A DNA stretch of 64,000 nucleotides from Hyphomicrobium sp. CS1BSMeth3. GTDB lineage: Bacteria; Pseudomonadota; Alphaproteobacteria; Rhizobiales; Hyphomicrobiaceae. The number at the start of each line of letters is the position of its first letter. Positions within the stretch are counted from its first letter, which is position 1. A model generated the notes under the pieces. The model saw only the letters and a program-made list of their open reading frames with translations. It was not told where the DNA came from and did not search any database. The position numbers and the translations under genes are program-made. The DNA is taken from positions 372,001 through 436,000 of the forward strand of contig NZ_FPEI01000003.1 of NCBI RefSeq assembly GCF_900117415.1, in the 5' to 3' direction. This document shows, one piece after another, positions 35,085 through 43,994 of the stretch.

Positions 35085-36405
35085 TGCGCTGAGCGTTCTG
35101 CTCGACCCAGCGAGCGACGCGCAGGAGGCGCGCTTCGTCACGGCGCAGGCCGATGAGCTGGACGCCGCAGGGCATTCCACCGACTGTCATCAGCGGCAGC
35201 GTGATGCAGGGCACACCGAGCAGCGTCCACATGCCATTGAAGATCGCGTTGCCGGTCGAGCCGAGGCCCTTGGGTGCGGGCCCGGGCGATGAGAGCGTCA
35301 GGATCGCCGAATGCCGGCTGAGCAGATCTTCGACGGCCGCATAGGCCCGGTCGCGGGCCCGCAGGCCATCGATGTAGGCGCGTGCGAGGACGGTCTCGCC
35401 ATAGCGGATGCGATCGGCGAGGCTCGGCGAGATGCCGTCCGGCGAGGCTTTGAGCAGCGGGCCGTAGTAGGAAGCCTTCTCGGCTTCCATGATGTTGTTG
35501 TGGTGCTGCACGATGCCGTCGAAGGCCGGCATCTCGACATCGACCACGCGCTCGCCGAGCGCCTTCGCGAAGCGCTCGATGGCTTCCTTGGCAGCAGGCT
35601 CGGCTTTCTCCCAGGCGGGCGAGCGGAAGAAGGCGAGGCTCGGCGTTGCGGACGGCCCCTCGGCAAGCGCGCTCGCGAGATTGGGGCGCGGACGCGCGTA
35701 GCTCACGTCATCGGCCGAGTCGTGCGCGCCTATGGCATCGACGCCGAGCGCAAGATCATCGAGGCTGCGGCCATACACGCCGACCGTGTCGAGCGTGTGC
35801 GACTGCATGGTCACGCCCGTGCGCGAGATGAGGCCAAGTGTCGGCTTGATGCCATAGATGCCGCAGAAGGACGCCGGGCGGATCACCGAGCCACCCGTTT
35901 GCGTGCCGAGCGCCAGCGGCACCATTCCGCACGCGACGGCCGCCGCCGAGCCCGAGGACGAGCCGCCCGGCGTATGCTCCAGATTGTGCGGGTTGTGCGT
36001 CTTGTTGGGGACGTGGGTCGCAAGCTCCGTCGTGACGGTCTTGCCCATGATGATGGCGCCCGCGCCGCGGAGCTGGGCAATGCAGCCGGCATCGTGCTCG
36101 GGCTGATGGACCTTGAAGTAGGCGCAACCGTTTTGCGTGGGCATGTCCGCGGTATTGATCACATCCTTGATGCCGACCGGAATGCCATTGAGCGGACCAG
36201 GGGCGCGGCCTTCGCGGCGGCGCTCGTCAGCCGCACGCGCTGCCGTGCGCACATATTCGGGATCGAGATGCACCCAGGCCTTCACATCGGCCTCGCGCTC
36301 CGCCACGCGCGCGATGAAGGCATCGGCATAGGCGAGCGCGGTCAGCTCGCCAGCCTTCATGCGGGCAGCAGCTTCGGCGGCCGTGAGGTCGGCAAGGTGG
36401 GTCAT
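35074..36405 (-). CDS. Amidase (amidase signature family)
   Basis: A 443-residue amidohydrolase with the complete Ser-cisSer-Lys triad: Lys80 in VGIKDVINTAD, Ser149 in PGGSSSGS and the nucleophile Ser173 in TQTGGSVIRP. Spacing of 69 and 24 residues matches the family. It lacks the partners that would make it GatA. The ATG overlaps the stop of the large dehydrogenase gene (ATGA), so the two are translationally coupled. Its end overlaps the convergent methyltransferase gene by 11 bp. Confidence 0.9.
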   Translation of the reverse strand: MTHLADLTAAEAAARMKAGELTALAYADAFIARVAEREADVKAWVHLDPEYVRTAARAADERRREGRAPGPLNGIPVGIKDVINTADMPTQNGCAYFKVHQPEHDAGCIAQLRGAGAIIMGKTVTTELATHVPNKTHNPHNLEHTPGGSSSGSAAAVACGMVPLALGTQTGGSVIRPASFCGIYGIKPTLGLISRTGVTMQSHTLDTVGVYGRSLDDLALGVDAIGAHDSADDVSYARPRPNLASALAEGPSATPSLAFFRSPAWEKAEPAAKEAIERFAKALGERVVDVEMPAFDGIVQHHNNIMEAEKASYYGPLLKASPDGISPSLADRIRYGETVLARAYIDGLRARDRAYAAVEDLLSRHSAILTLSSPGPAPKGLGSTGNAIFNGMWTLLGVPCITLPLMTVGGMPCGVQLIGLRRDEARLLRVARWVEQNAQRITI

Positions 36406-39383
36406 GGGCGCGTCTCCGTTGACGTTTCTGAATTGCGCATGGCTTCGGCGAGAATGCGGGCGACGTGGCGGGCAGGCCGGCCCGTGCCGTCGTGGATCTG
36501 ATGGCGGCAGGAAAAGCCATCGGCGACGATAGCTGTCTCGGGCGCGGCCTTGCGCACGGCGGGCAGCAGCGACAGCTCGCCCATGGCCATGGACGTATCG
36601 TAGGTGTCGGCGCGATAGCCGAAAGCACCGGCCATGCCGCAACAGCTCGACTCGACGGTTTCAACCTTCAGGCCATCGACGAGCTTCAGCGTCTTGCCGA
36701 CGGCATCGAAAACGCCGAACGACTTCTGATGGCAGTGGCCGTGCAGGAGCACCGTGCTGTCCGATTTCGCGATCGGCCCGCTGATCCGGCCCGCCGCCGC
36801 CTCTTCCGCGAGAAACGTCTCCAGCAATCGCGCCTGCTCGCCGATCTTCGCAGCCTCCGCGCCGAGCCCCATGCCCTGCATCTCATCCTTGAGCGTCAGC
36901 AGACATGAGGGCTCGAGCCCGACGATGGGCACGCCGCGATTGGCAAACGGCAGCAGCGCCGCTATCAGTCGCCGCGCTTCTGTCCGAGCTTCATCGACGA
37001 GGCCAGCAGCGAGGAACGTGCGACCACAGCAGAGCGGTCGCGGCTTCGCGCTGCCCATCATGAGAACCGATGCGTAGTGCCACTTCGGACCATCATCGGC
37101 GCGCGGCACGATCACGCGATAGCCGAGCCGCGAGAGCACCTCGGCTGCATCGCGCAGGTTGTCCGGCTCGAAGGTGGTGTTGAACGTGTCGGCGAACAGT
37201 GCGACCTCGCGGCCATCCGCCGGCCCGACAGGCGCATCCTGCCGGAAGATATCGCGACGCCAGCGCGGCAGGGGTCGCTTTGCAGAAAACCCGGCGAGCC
37301 ACTCACCAAGACGCGCCGCGCCGGGAATGACTTCGCGAAGGTTGAGCAAGAATGAGACCTTCGACGCCGTTCCCGCATAGCGCGGCAAGTACGCGACAAG
37401 CCGATCGTGCAGCGAGAGCCCGTGCTTCTTGTTGCGCGCGGCCAGCACCTCAATCTTCATGCGCGCCATGTCGACGCCGGTCGGGCACTCCCGCCGACAG
37501 CCCTTGCAGGAAACGCAGAGCTTCAGCGTCTCCATCATCTCGTCGCTGGTGAAGGCATCCGGTCCGAGTTGACCGGAAATGGCGAGACGCAGCGTATTGG
37601 CGCGCCCGCGCGTGACGTGCTGCTCCTCCATGGTCACGCGATAGCTCGGGCACATGACGGCTCCGGCGAGCTTACGGCATTCGCCGTTGTTGTTGCACAT
37701 CTCGACGGCGCCCTGGAAACCGCCACCGGCACCGGGCCATGCCGACCAATCGAGTGCCGGCTTGAAATCCGCAACCGCGTAGTCCGGGCCGTAGCGGAAG
37801 AGCGTGCGGTCGTTCATGCGCGGCGGACGCACGATCTTGCCGGGGTTCATGAGGCCCGCCGGATCGAAGCGGTCCTTGACCTCCTCGAACAGCTCGACGG
37901 TCTTGCGGCCGTACATCATCTCGTGGAACTCGGAGCGCACGAGACCGTCGCCGTGCTCGCCCGAGTGTGCGCCCTTGTACTCCTTGACCATGGCGAACGC
38001 TTCTTGCGCGATCGCGCGCATGGTGCTCGCGTCTTTTTCGAGCTTGAGATTGAGCACGGGCCGCACGTGCAGACAGCCGACCGAGGCGTGCGCGTACCAC
38101 GTGCCTTTCGTGCCGTGCTTCTCGAAGACAGCGGTGAGACGTTCCGTATAGTCCGCGAGATGCTCCAGCGGCACCGCGCAGTCTTCAATGAACGAGACGG
38201 GCTTACCCTCCGTCTTCATGCTCATCATGATATTCAGGCCAGCCGCGCGCACGCTCCACACGGCCGCCTGCTCGGCCGGATTGGAGATCTTCACGACCGC
38301 GCCCGGGAAACCGAGATCGCCCATCAGCTCCTCGAGCCGATCGAGGCGGCGCAGGTTCTCGGCCTGATCATCCTCCGCGAATTCGACGAGCAGCAGCGCG
38401 TCGGGCTTGCCGCGGACGTGCGCCTCCATGACCGGGCGGAACATGGCGATGTCGCGTGCGAGCTCGATGAGCGTGCGATCGACGACCTCGACGGCCACCG
38501 GACCGAGCTTCACGATATGCTGGGGCGCTTCCATGGCCGCACGGAAGGTCGGAAAATGGCAGATACCGAGGGCCTTATTCTTCGACTGCGGCCAGAGCTT
38601 GAGCTTCACGCGTTCGCTGAGCGCGAGCGTCCCTTCCGAGCCGCAGAGCAGCGTCGCGAGATTGATCGGGGCATTGCGCGGCAGCAGCGCGTCGATGAGA
38701 TAGCCGCCAACCCGACGCGAGACGCCCGGGAATGCCCCGCGAATGTGATCCTGCTCGCGCGCGCCGAGCGAAACGAGATCGCGGGCCAGAGCGCCGAAGC
38801 TGCCGCTCGCCTTGTCGAAGGTCGCGGCATCGATCTCGCCGAAGCGCGCCGGCGTGCCATCAGGGAGGAGCGCGTCGATCTCCAGCACGTTGTCGCGCAT
38901 GATGCCGTAGCGAATGGAGCGCGTGCCGCAGGAGTTGTTGCCCGTCATGCCGCCGATCGTGGCGCGGGCCGACGTCGAGACATCCACCGGGAAGAAAAGG
39001 CCCGTCGACTTGAGCTGGCGGTTCAGCTCGTCGAGCGCGATGCCGGGCTCGACGAGGCAGGTCCCCGCCTCGCGATCAACCTCCAGCACCCGCGTCAGAT
39101 ATTTGGCGAAGTCCACGACCAGGGCCCGGCCGACCGTCTGGCCGGACTGCGAGGTGGCGCCCCCGCGCGGCAGGAGCGGCACGCCGGCCTCGCGCGCGAT
39201 CTCGGCCGCGATCCGCACATCCTGGATGGTCCTGGGAACCACCACGCCCATGGGCTCGATCTGGTAGATCGAGGCGTCGGTTGCATAGCGTCCGCGGGAA
39301 AAGCGGTCGAACAGGACCTCTCCCTGGATCTCGCGGGCGAGCCGGTCCGCGAGGGCGCGGTTGGCAGGAACGTGCTGATTCAT
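36402..39383 (-). CDS. FAD-binding and Fe-S cluster oxidoreductase (YdiJ/D-2-hydroxyacid dehydrogenase-like)
   Basis: A 993-residue fusion. The N-terminal half is a PCMH-type FAD domain (PLLPRGGATSQSGQ, TIGGMTGNNSCGTRS) plus the FAD-oxidase C domain with HSGEHGDG. The centre has two cysteine clusters, CNNNGEC (563-569) and CVSCKGCRRECP (623-634), for iron-sulfur centres. The C-terminal part has heterodisulfide-reductase-type CCG repeats (LCCGRTF and SSCCGMAG). The architecture is that of E. coli YdiJ and related D-2-hydroxyglutarate or D-lactate dehydrogenases. Substrate is inferred only to be a D-2-hydroxyacid. It is coupled to an amidase and divergent from sgaA. Confidence 0.88.
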   Translation of the reverse strand: MNQHVPANRALADRLAREIQGEVLFDRFSRGRYATDASIYQIEPMGVVVPRTIQDVRIAAEIAREAGVPLLPRGGATSQSGQTVGRALVVDFAKYLTRVLEVDREAGTCLVEPGIALDELNRQLKSTGLFFPVDVSTSARATIGGMTGNNSCGTRSIRYGIMRDNVLEIDALLPDGTPARFGEIDAATFDKASGSFGALARDLVSLGAREQDHIRGAFPGVSRRVGGYLIDALLPRNAPINLATLLCGSEGTLALSERVKLKLWPQSKNKALGICHFPTFRAAMEAPQHIVKLGPVAVEVVDRTLIELARDIAMFRPVMEAHVRGKPDALLLVEFAEDDQAENLRRLDRLEELMGDLGFPGAVVKISNPAEQAAVWSVRAAGLNIMMSMKTEGKPVSFIEDCAVPLEHLADYTERLTAVFEKHGTKGTWYAHASVGCLHVRPVLNLKLEKDASTMRAIAQEAFAMVKEYKGAHSGEHGDGLVRSEFHEMMYGRKTVELFEEVKDRFDPAGLMNPGKIVRPPRMNDRTLFRYGPDYAVADFKPALDWSAWPGAGGGFQGAVEMCNNNGECRKLAGAVMCPSYRVTMEEQHVTRGRANTLRLAISGQLGPDAFTSDEMMETLKLCVSCKGCRRECPTGVDMARMKIEVLAARNKKHGLSLHDRLVAYLPRYAGTASKVSFLLNLREVIPGAARLGEWLAGFSAKRPLPRWRRDIFRQDAPVGPADGREVALFADTFNTTFEPDNLRDAAEVLSRLGYRVIVPRADDGPKWHYASVLMMGSAKPRPLCCGRTFLAAGLVDEARTEARRLIAALLPFANRGVPIVGLEPSCLLTLKDEMQGMGLGAEAAKIGEQARLLETFLAEEAAAGRISGPIAKSDSTVLLHGHCHQKSFGVFDAVGKTLKLVDGLKVETVESSCCGMAGAFGYRADTYDTSMAMGELSLLPAVRKAAPETAIVADGFSCRHQIHDGTGRPARHVARILAEAMRNSETSTETRP

Positions 39384-39550
39384 GGTCGCTCGGGGCGCTT
39401 CTGGCTAGGCGTTCGGCCGCAGGCACGGGCAGGGCCGCCGCTTTCGCTTGACGCCCCTTCTGTGATGCCTCTATCGCGTGGCATACTGTGGACAAGGCTG
39501 CAAGTGCCGCCGCGCCGCCCATCGGCCAACCAACAGGGAGAACCCATCCG

Positions 39551-40747
39551 ATGTCCAACGAGCCCCGCCGCGCTGGCCGCCATTTCCTCCAGATTCCCGG
39601 GCCCTCGCCGGTGCCTGACCGCATTCTCCGCGCCATGGACATGCCGGTGATCGATCACCGCGGCCCCGAGTTCCAGAAGCTCGGCCGGCGCGTCCTCGAG
39701 GGCGTCAAGGGCATCTTCAAAACCAAGGGCAACGTGATCATCTACCCGGCATCGGGTACGGGCGCCTGGGAGGCAGCCCTGGTCAACGTGCTCTCGCCGG
39801 GCGACAAGGTGCTGATGTACGAGACCGGCCACTTCGCCACGCTCTGGAAGAACATGGCGCTGAAGCTCAATGTCGTGCCGGAGTTCATCGCGACGGACTG
39901 GCGCGCGGGCGTCGATCCCGACAAGATCGAGGCGCGCCTCAAAGAGGACAAAGCGCACGAGATCAAGGCCGTCTGCGTCGTCCACAATGAGACCTCGACG
40001 GGAGCGACCTCGCTCATCGGCGAAGTGCGCAAGGCGATCGACGCCGCGGGGCACCCAGCGCTGCTGCTGGTCGATACCATCTCGGGCCTCGCCTCGGCCG
40101 ACTATCGCCACGATGAATGGGGCGTCGATGTCACGGTCTCGGGCTCACAGAAGGGCCTGATGCTGCCGCCCGGCATCTCCTTCAACGCCATCTCGGACAA
40201 GGCGCTCGCGGCCTCGAAGGCCTCGAAGACGCCGAAGCTTTTCTGGTCCTGGGAGGAAATGCTCCCGCACAACAAGAACGGCTACTTTCCGTATACACCC
40301 GCGACCAACCTCCTCTACGGCCTCGCCGAAGCCATCGACATGCTGAACGAGGAAGGTCTCGACAATGTCTTCGCGCGCCACAAGCGACATGGCGAAGCGA
40401 CGCGCCGCGCCGTCGCCGCCTGGGGCCTCGAGAACCTCATTCTCGACGAGCGGCACTTCTCGCCGGTGCTGACGGCCGTCGTGATGCCTGAGGGGCACAA
40501 CGCCGATACTTTCCGCAAGGTCGCGCTCGATCACTTCGACATCTCGCTCGGCACGGGCCTGTCGAAGGTGGCGGGCAAGGTCTTCCGCATTGGTCATCTC
40601 GGTGACATCAACGATCTGACGCTCGTCGGCACGCTCGCCGGTGTGGAGATGACGCTCGGCATTGCCAAGGTCCCGCACAAGACGGGTGGCGTCACTGCCG
40701 CGATGCAATATCTCGCGGAGACGGCGAAGCCGTTCCCGTCTTCGTGA
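39551..40747 (+). CDS. sgaA: Serine--glyoxylate aminotransferase-like class V aminotransferase
   Basis: A 398-residue PLP enzyme of aminotransferase class V. The N-terminus HFLQIPGPSPVPDRIL, YPASGTGAWEAAL (65-77) and the Schiff-base Lys201 in VSGSQKGLML are the hallmarks of the serine-glyoxylate aminotransferases of the methylotroph serine cycle, which make hydroxypyruvate and glycine. Alanine-glyoxylate activity is an alternative. The ATG at 39551 has GGGAGAACCC upstream. No other serine-cycle gene (hprA, glyA, mtk, ppc) is in the window, so a serine cycle is not demonstrated. Confidence 0.85.
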   Translation: MSNEPRRAGRHFLQIPGPSPVPDRILRAMDMPVIDHRGPEFQKLGRRVLEGVKGIFKTKGNVIIYPASGTGAWEAALVNVLSPGDKVLMYETGHFATLWKNMALKLNVVPEFIATDWRAGVDPDKIEARLKEDKAHEIKAVCVVHNETSTGATSLIGEVRKAIDAAGHPALLLVDTISGLASADYRHDEWGVDVTVSGSQKGLMLPPGISFNAISDKALAASKASKTPKLFWSWEEMLPHNKNGYFPYTPATNLLYGLAEAIDMLNEEGLDNVFARHKRHGEATRRAVAAWGLENLILDERHFSPVLTAVVMPEGHNADTFRKVALDHFDISLGTGLSKVAGKVFRIGHLGDINDLTLVGTLAGVEMTLGIAKVPHKTGGVTAAMQYLAETAKPFPSS

Positions 40748-40789
40748 TCATGCAGCCGCATCCCGATGCCGCAACATCGCCTTAACCGG

Positions 40790-40819
40790 TTGACTTCACA
40801 CCACAGAAATCGCGATAGT
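40790..40819 (+). promoter_or_regulatory. Putative sigma-70-type promoter of dacC
   Basis: TTGACT at 40790-40795 and GATAGT at 40814-40819 are separated by 18 bp, about 36 bp upstream of the dacC start. The -35 is good and the -10 is moderate. It is a candidate only. Confidence 0.35.
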
Positions 40820-40854
40820 CGAATCGACAGCGTGGCCCTCTGTGGGATGGAGAC

Positions 40855-42066
40855 ATGAAGGCAATCTTCGGGATCTCCGGGCTCAGCTTTCGGAAATTCG
40901 TCGCCGCGTTCTCGATGCTGATCCTGGGTGCGGTCGTGATGGCCGGATCTGCGCTCGCTCAAGGCGCGGCGCCGGCCGAAATGACGACGCGCGCGAAGCA
41001 GGCCATCCTGATGGATGCCAACACGGGCGCCGTGCTCTTCCAGCACAATGCCGACGAGCTCGCGCCGCCCGCGAGCATGAGCAAGCTGATGACGCTCGCC
41101 GTCATCTTTCGCGCGCTCAAGGAAGGGCGGCTCAAGCCCGAGGACGAGATCCTCTTCAGCGTGAATGCGTGGCGCACGGGCGGCGCGCCATCCGGCACGT
41201 CGGCGATGTTCGTGCCGGTGAACACGAAGGAGCGTCTCGACGAGGTCCTGAAGGGCATCATCATCCAGTCGGGCAACGACGCCTGCATTGCCGTCGCCGA
41301 GAGCATGGCGGGGACCGAGGCGGCATTCGCGAAGATGATGACCGACGAAGCGCGGCGCATCGGCCTTTCCAAGTCGACTTTCCGCAATTCGACGGGCCTG
41401 CATGATCCCGAGCATCTGATGACGGCGCGCGAGCTGGCGGTGCTGGCCCGTCATCTCATCAAGGAATATCCTGAGCACTACACGCTCTTCGGCGAGCGCG
41501 AGTTCCGCTACCGCAAGCACCGCTTCTTCAACCGCAATCCGCTGTTGGCGCTGGATCTCGGCGTGGACGGCCTCAAGACCGGCTACATCAAGGAAGCCGG
41601 CTACGGCCTCGTCGCCTCCGCGAAGCAGGACGGGCGGCGCGTGATCCTCGTGATCAACGGCATGGAGGATGCGCAGGCGCGGCGGAATGAGGCCGTGCGC
41701 CTCATTGAATGGGGCTTCAAAGGCTTTGCCGATTTCAAGCTCTTCGACGCCGAGGAAGTCGTCGGGCGCGCGCGCGTGTGGGGCGGCGATCGCATGTTCG
41801 TGCCGCTCGTCGGCGGCGGTGAGATCACCGTGCTGCTGCCCAAGGCGCAATCGGCGCAGCGCCTGCAGGCCCAGATCATTTACAATAGCCCGTTGAAAGC
41901 CCCGATCAAAAAGGGCGACGTGATCGCCAAGCTGCGCGTCACGACCGCCTCGCAGTCGGTCAACGAGGTCCCGCTGCACGCGGCCGAGGATGTTCCGCAG
42001 GCCGGCGCCATGCGGCGCGGTCTTGACACGCTCGTGCACATGGCGTTCGGCTGGGTTCTGAGGTGA
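40855..42066 (+). CDS. dacC: D-alanyl-D-alanine carboxypeptidase (PBP5/6 family)
   Basis: A 403-residue low-molecular-mass penicillin-binding protein that removes the terminal D-Ala from peptidoglycan pentapeptides in the periplasm. It has a signal peptide (residues 1-36, ending ALA before Gln). All three penicillin-binding motifs are present: SMSK (Ser74, Lys77), SGN (139-141) and KTG (241-243). A PBP5-type C-terminal beta domain follows, and the last residues LVHMAFGWVLR form the amphipathic membrane anchor. It begins the plus-strand series dacC-tmk-holB-metG. Confidence 0.94.
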   Translation: MKAIFGISGLSFRKFVAAFSMLILGAVVMAGSALAQGAAPAEMTTRAKQAILMDANTGAVLFQHNADELAPPASMSKLMTLAVIFRALKEGRLKPEDEILFSVNAWRTGGAPSGTSAMFVPVNTKERLDEVLKGIIIQSGNDACIAVAESMAGTEAAFAKMMTDEARRIGLSKSTFRNSTGLHDPEHLMTARELAVLARHLIKEYPEHYTLFGEREFRYRKHRFFNRNPLLALDLGVDGLKTGYIKEAGYGLVASAKQDGRRVILVINGMEDAQARRNEAVRLIEWGFKGFADFKLFDAEEVVGRARVWGGDRMFVPLVGGGEITVLLPKAQSAQRLQAQIIYNSPLKAPIKKGDVIAKLRVTTASQSVNEVPLHAAEDVPQAGAMRRGLDTLVHMAFGWVLR

Positions 42067-42118
42067 CCCGAGGCGCGCTTGCGTGCGCATGCCGGGAAGC
42101 ACCGGCGGCACGAGGCGC

Positions 42119-42778
42119 ATGATCGATCTCCCCAAAAGGGCGCCGTTCATCACCTTCGAAGGTGGCGAAGGCGCCGGCAAAACGACACAGACGCGGCAGC
42201 TCGCCGATCGCCTCGCGGCGGCGGGCATCGCGTGCGTCGTCACGCGGGAGCCGGGCGGCTCGCCTTTTGCAGAGGAGATCCGCGCCCTACTGCTCAGCGG
42301 GCATCTGCCGACGCGCGGCGCCATGGCCGACACGCTGCTCTTTCTCGCGGCGCGCGTCGATCATGTCACGGAGACGATCAAACCGGCGCTCGAGGCCGGT
42401 CAGTGGGTGATCAGCGACCGCTTCGCGGATTCGACGTTCGCCTATCAGGGCGCGGCCGGCGGCGTGCCGCGCGCAACACTCGCCGAGTTGCACCGGCTGG
42501 TGCTCGGCGACTTCCGCCCGGACCTCACGATCACCCTCGATCTGCCGCCCGAGATCGGCTTGGCACGTGCAGGCGCCCGGCGCCAGACCGCAAGTGGCGC
42601 AGACCACTTCGAGCGCCGCGAGCTTGCTTATCATGAGGCCCTGCGCCAGGGTTTTCATGCGATCGCCGCCGCGGAGGCCGCCCGCTGCGTCCTGATCGAT
42701 GCGAGCGGATCGCCCGACGAAGTGGCAGCGCATGTCTGGGCAGCCGTGGAGGCACGCCTCTTGAGTAAGGTGGGTTGA
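42119..42778 (+). CDS. tmk: Thymidylate kinase
   Basis: A 219-residue dTMP kinase that makes dTDP for DNA synthesis. The P-loop GGEGAGKTT is at residues 15-23, the DRF/DRY-type motif SDRFADSTFAYQG follows, and TREPGG is present. The ATG at 42119 is used because the family begins within ten residues of the P-loop strand; the frame is open 12 codons further. The stop overlaps holB by one base (TGATG). The order dacC-tmk-holB-metG-tatD-MBL is widely conserved in alphaproteobacteria. Confidence 0.95.
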   Translation: MIDLPKRAPFITFEGGEGAGKTTQTRQLADRLAAAGIACVVTREPGGSPFAEEIRALLLSGHLPTRGAMADTLLFLAARVDHVTETIKPALEAGQWVISDRFADSTFAYQGAAGGVPRATLAELHRLVLGDFRPDLTITLDLPPEIGLARAGARRQTASGADHFERRELAYHEALRQGFHAIAAAEAARCVLIDASGSPDEVAAHVWAAVEARLLSKVG

Positions 42779-43905
42779 TGGCGCGCAGAGCCGCAGCAAT
42801 GGCCGAGATCGAAGCCCTGCCGGAGATCGACCGGCTCGAGGGCTTTCCGCATCCGCGCGAGACCGTCGAGCTGTTCGGTCACGATGCGGCCGAGGGCGAG
42901 CTCGCGGCGACATTCGCGGGCGGGCGGATGCACCATGCCTGGCTGCTGAGCGGGCCCGCGGGCATCGGCAAGGCGACGCTCGCCTATCGTGTCGCGCGCT
43001 TTGCCCTGGCCTCTCCCGAGGAGCGCGCCGCCGCCGGCGCCACACTCGCCATATCCGGGAAGAGCATCACGGCTGCACAGGTCCGCGCGCTCTCGCATCC
43101 GGGGCTCGCTGTCGTCCGCCGCGCCTATGACCAACGCACGAAGCGCTTTCCCGCGACCATTCCCGTCGATGCGGTGCGCGACCTCAAGACCTTCCTCGGG
43201 CGCACGGCGGATGAGGGCACGTGGCGCGTCGTCATCGTCGACAGTGCCGATGAGCTTAACCTCAACGCGGCGAATGCCCTGCTGAAGGCGCTGGAGGAGC
43301 CACCCAAGCGCACGCTCTTCCTGCTGGTCGTTGCCCAGCCCCAGCGGCTGCTCCGCACCATCCGTTCGCGCTGCCGCACGCTGGAGATGGCCCAGCTCAG
43401 CCCTGAAAACCTGCGCCGCGCCGCCACGGCCGCCCTCACGGCTGCCGAGACCGCCCCGCCCGCCGAAACCGACTGGCGCACGCTCGAAGCGCTTGCCGAG
43501 GGCAGCGTCCGTCGCCTGCTCGAATTGTCAGCTACGGACGGCCTCAGCCTCTACCGTCGGATCGAAGGCCTCTTCCAGGGCCTGCCGCGCATCGACTGGC
43601 AGGTCGCGCACAGTCTGGGCGAAGAGCTCGGCAGCACGGCCGCCGAGGCCCGCTTTGCCCTATTCTTCGATCTGCTTCTGGGACTTATTGCCCGCCTCGT
43701 CAGGGCCAGCGCGAGCGGCGCGGGCAGCCCGGATGATATGGCGACGGCCCGTAAGCTTATTCGCCCGGGCAGGCTTGCCTCATGGGCCGAGCTGTGGGAA
43801 ACCATCGTCCGCGACAAGGCCGAGACGCTGGCGCTCAACCTCGACCGCAGGATGCTGATCCTCGACACCCTGGCCCGCGTCGAGCGGACCGCCGAGGCCG
43901 CCTGA
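42778..43905 (+). CDS. holB: DNA polymerase III subunit delta'
   Basis: A 375-residue clamp-loader subunit. The AAA+ core is recognisable from HHAWLLSGPAGIGKATLAYRVARFAL near residue 60, the Walker-B-like VVIVDSADELN, and IRSRCRTLEM as the sensor/SRC motif. The four-cysteine zinc module of E. coli HolB is absent, as in many alphaproteobacteria. The ATG overlaps the tmk stop (TGATG), and a TTG just upstream is not needed. Downstream, metG begins after 89 bp. Confidence 0.93.
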   Translation: MARRAAAMAEIEALPEIDRLEGFPHPRETVELFGHDAAEGELAATFAGGRMHHAWLLSGPAGIGKATLAYRVARFALASPEERAAAGATLAISGKSITAAQVRALSHPGLAVVRRAYDQRTKRFPATIPVDAVRDLKTFLGRTADEGTWRVVIVDSADELNLNAANALLKALEEPPKRTLFLLVVAQPQRLLRTIRSRCRTLEMAQLSPENLRRAATAALTAAETAPPAETDWRTLEALAEGSVRRLLELSATDGLSLYRRIEGLFQGLPRIDWQVAHSLGEELGSTAAEARFALFFDLLLGLIARLVRASASGAGSPDDMATARKLIRPGRLASWAELWETIVRDKAETLALNLDRRMLILDTLARVERTAEAA

Positions 43906-43994
43906 AGCCTTTAGACCAGCGCCGCGAAACGCAATAAATCCGCCCGCCGCCGGGTCTCGCGCGCCCGTGGCGCGGCCCACGGAGCATTGACCTC

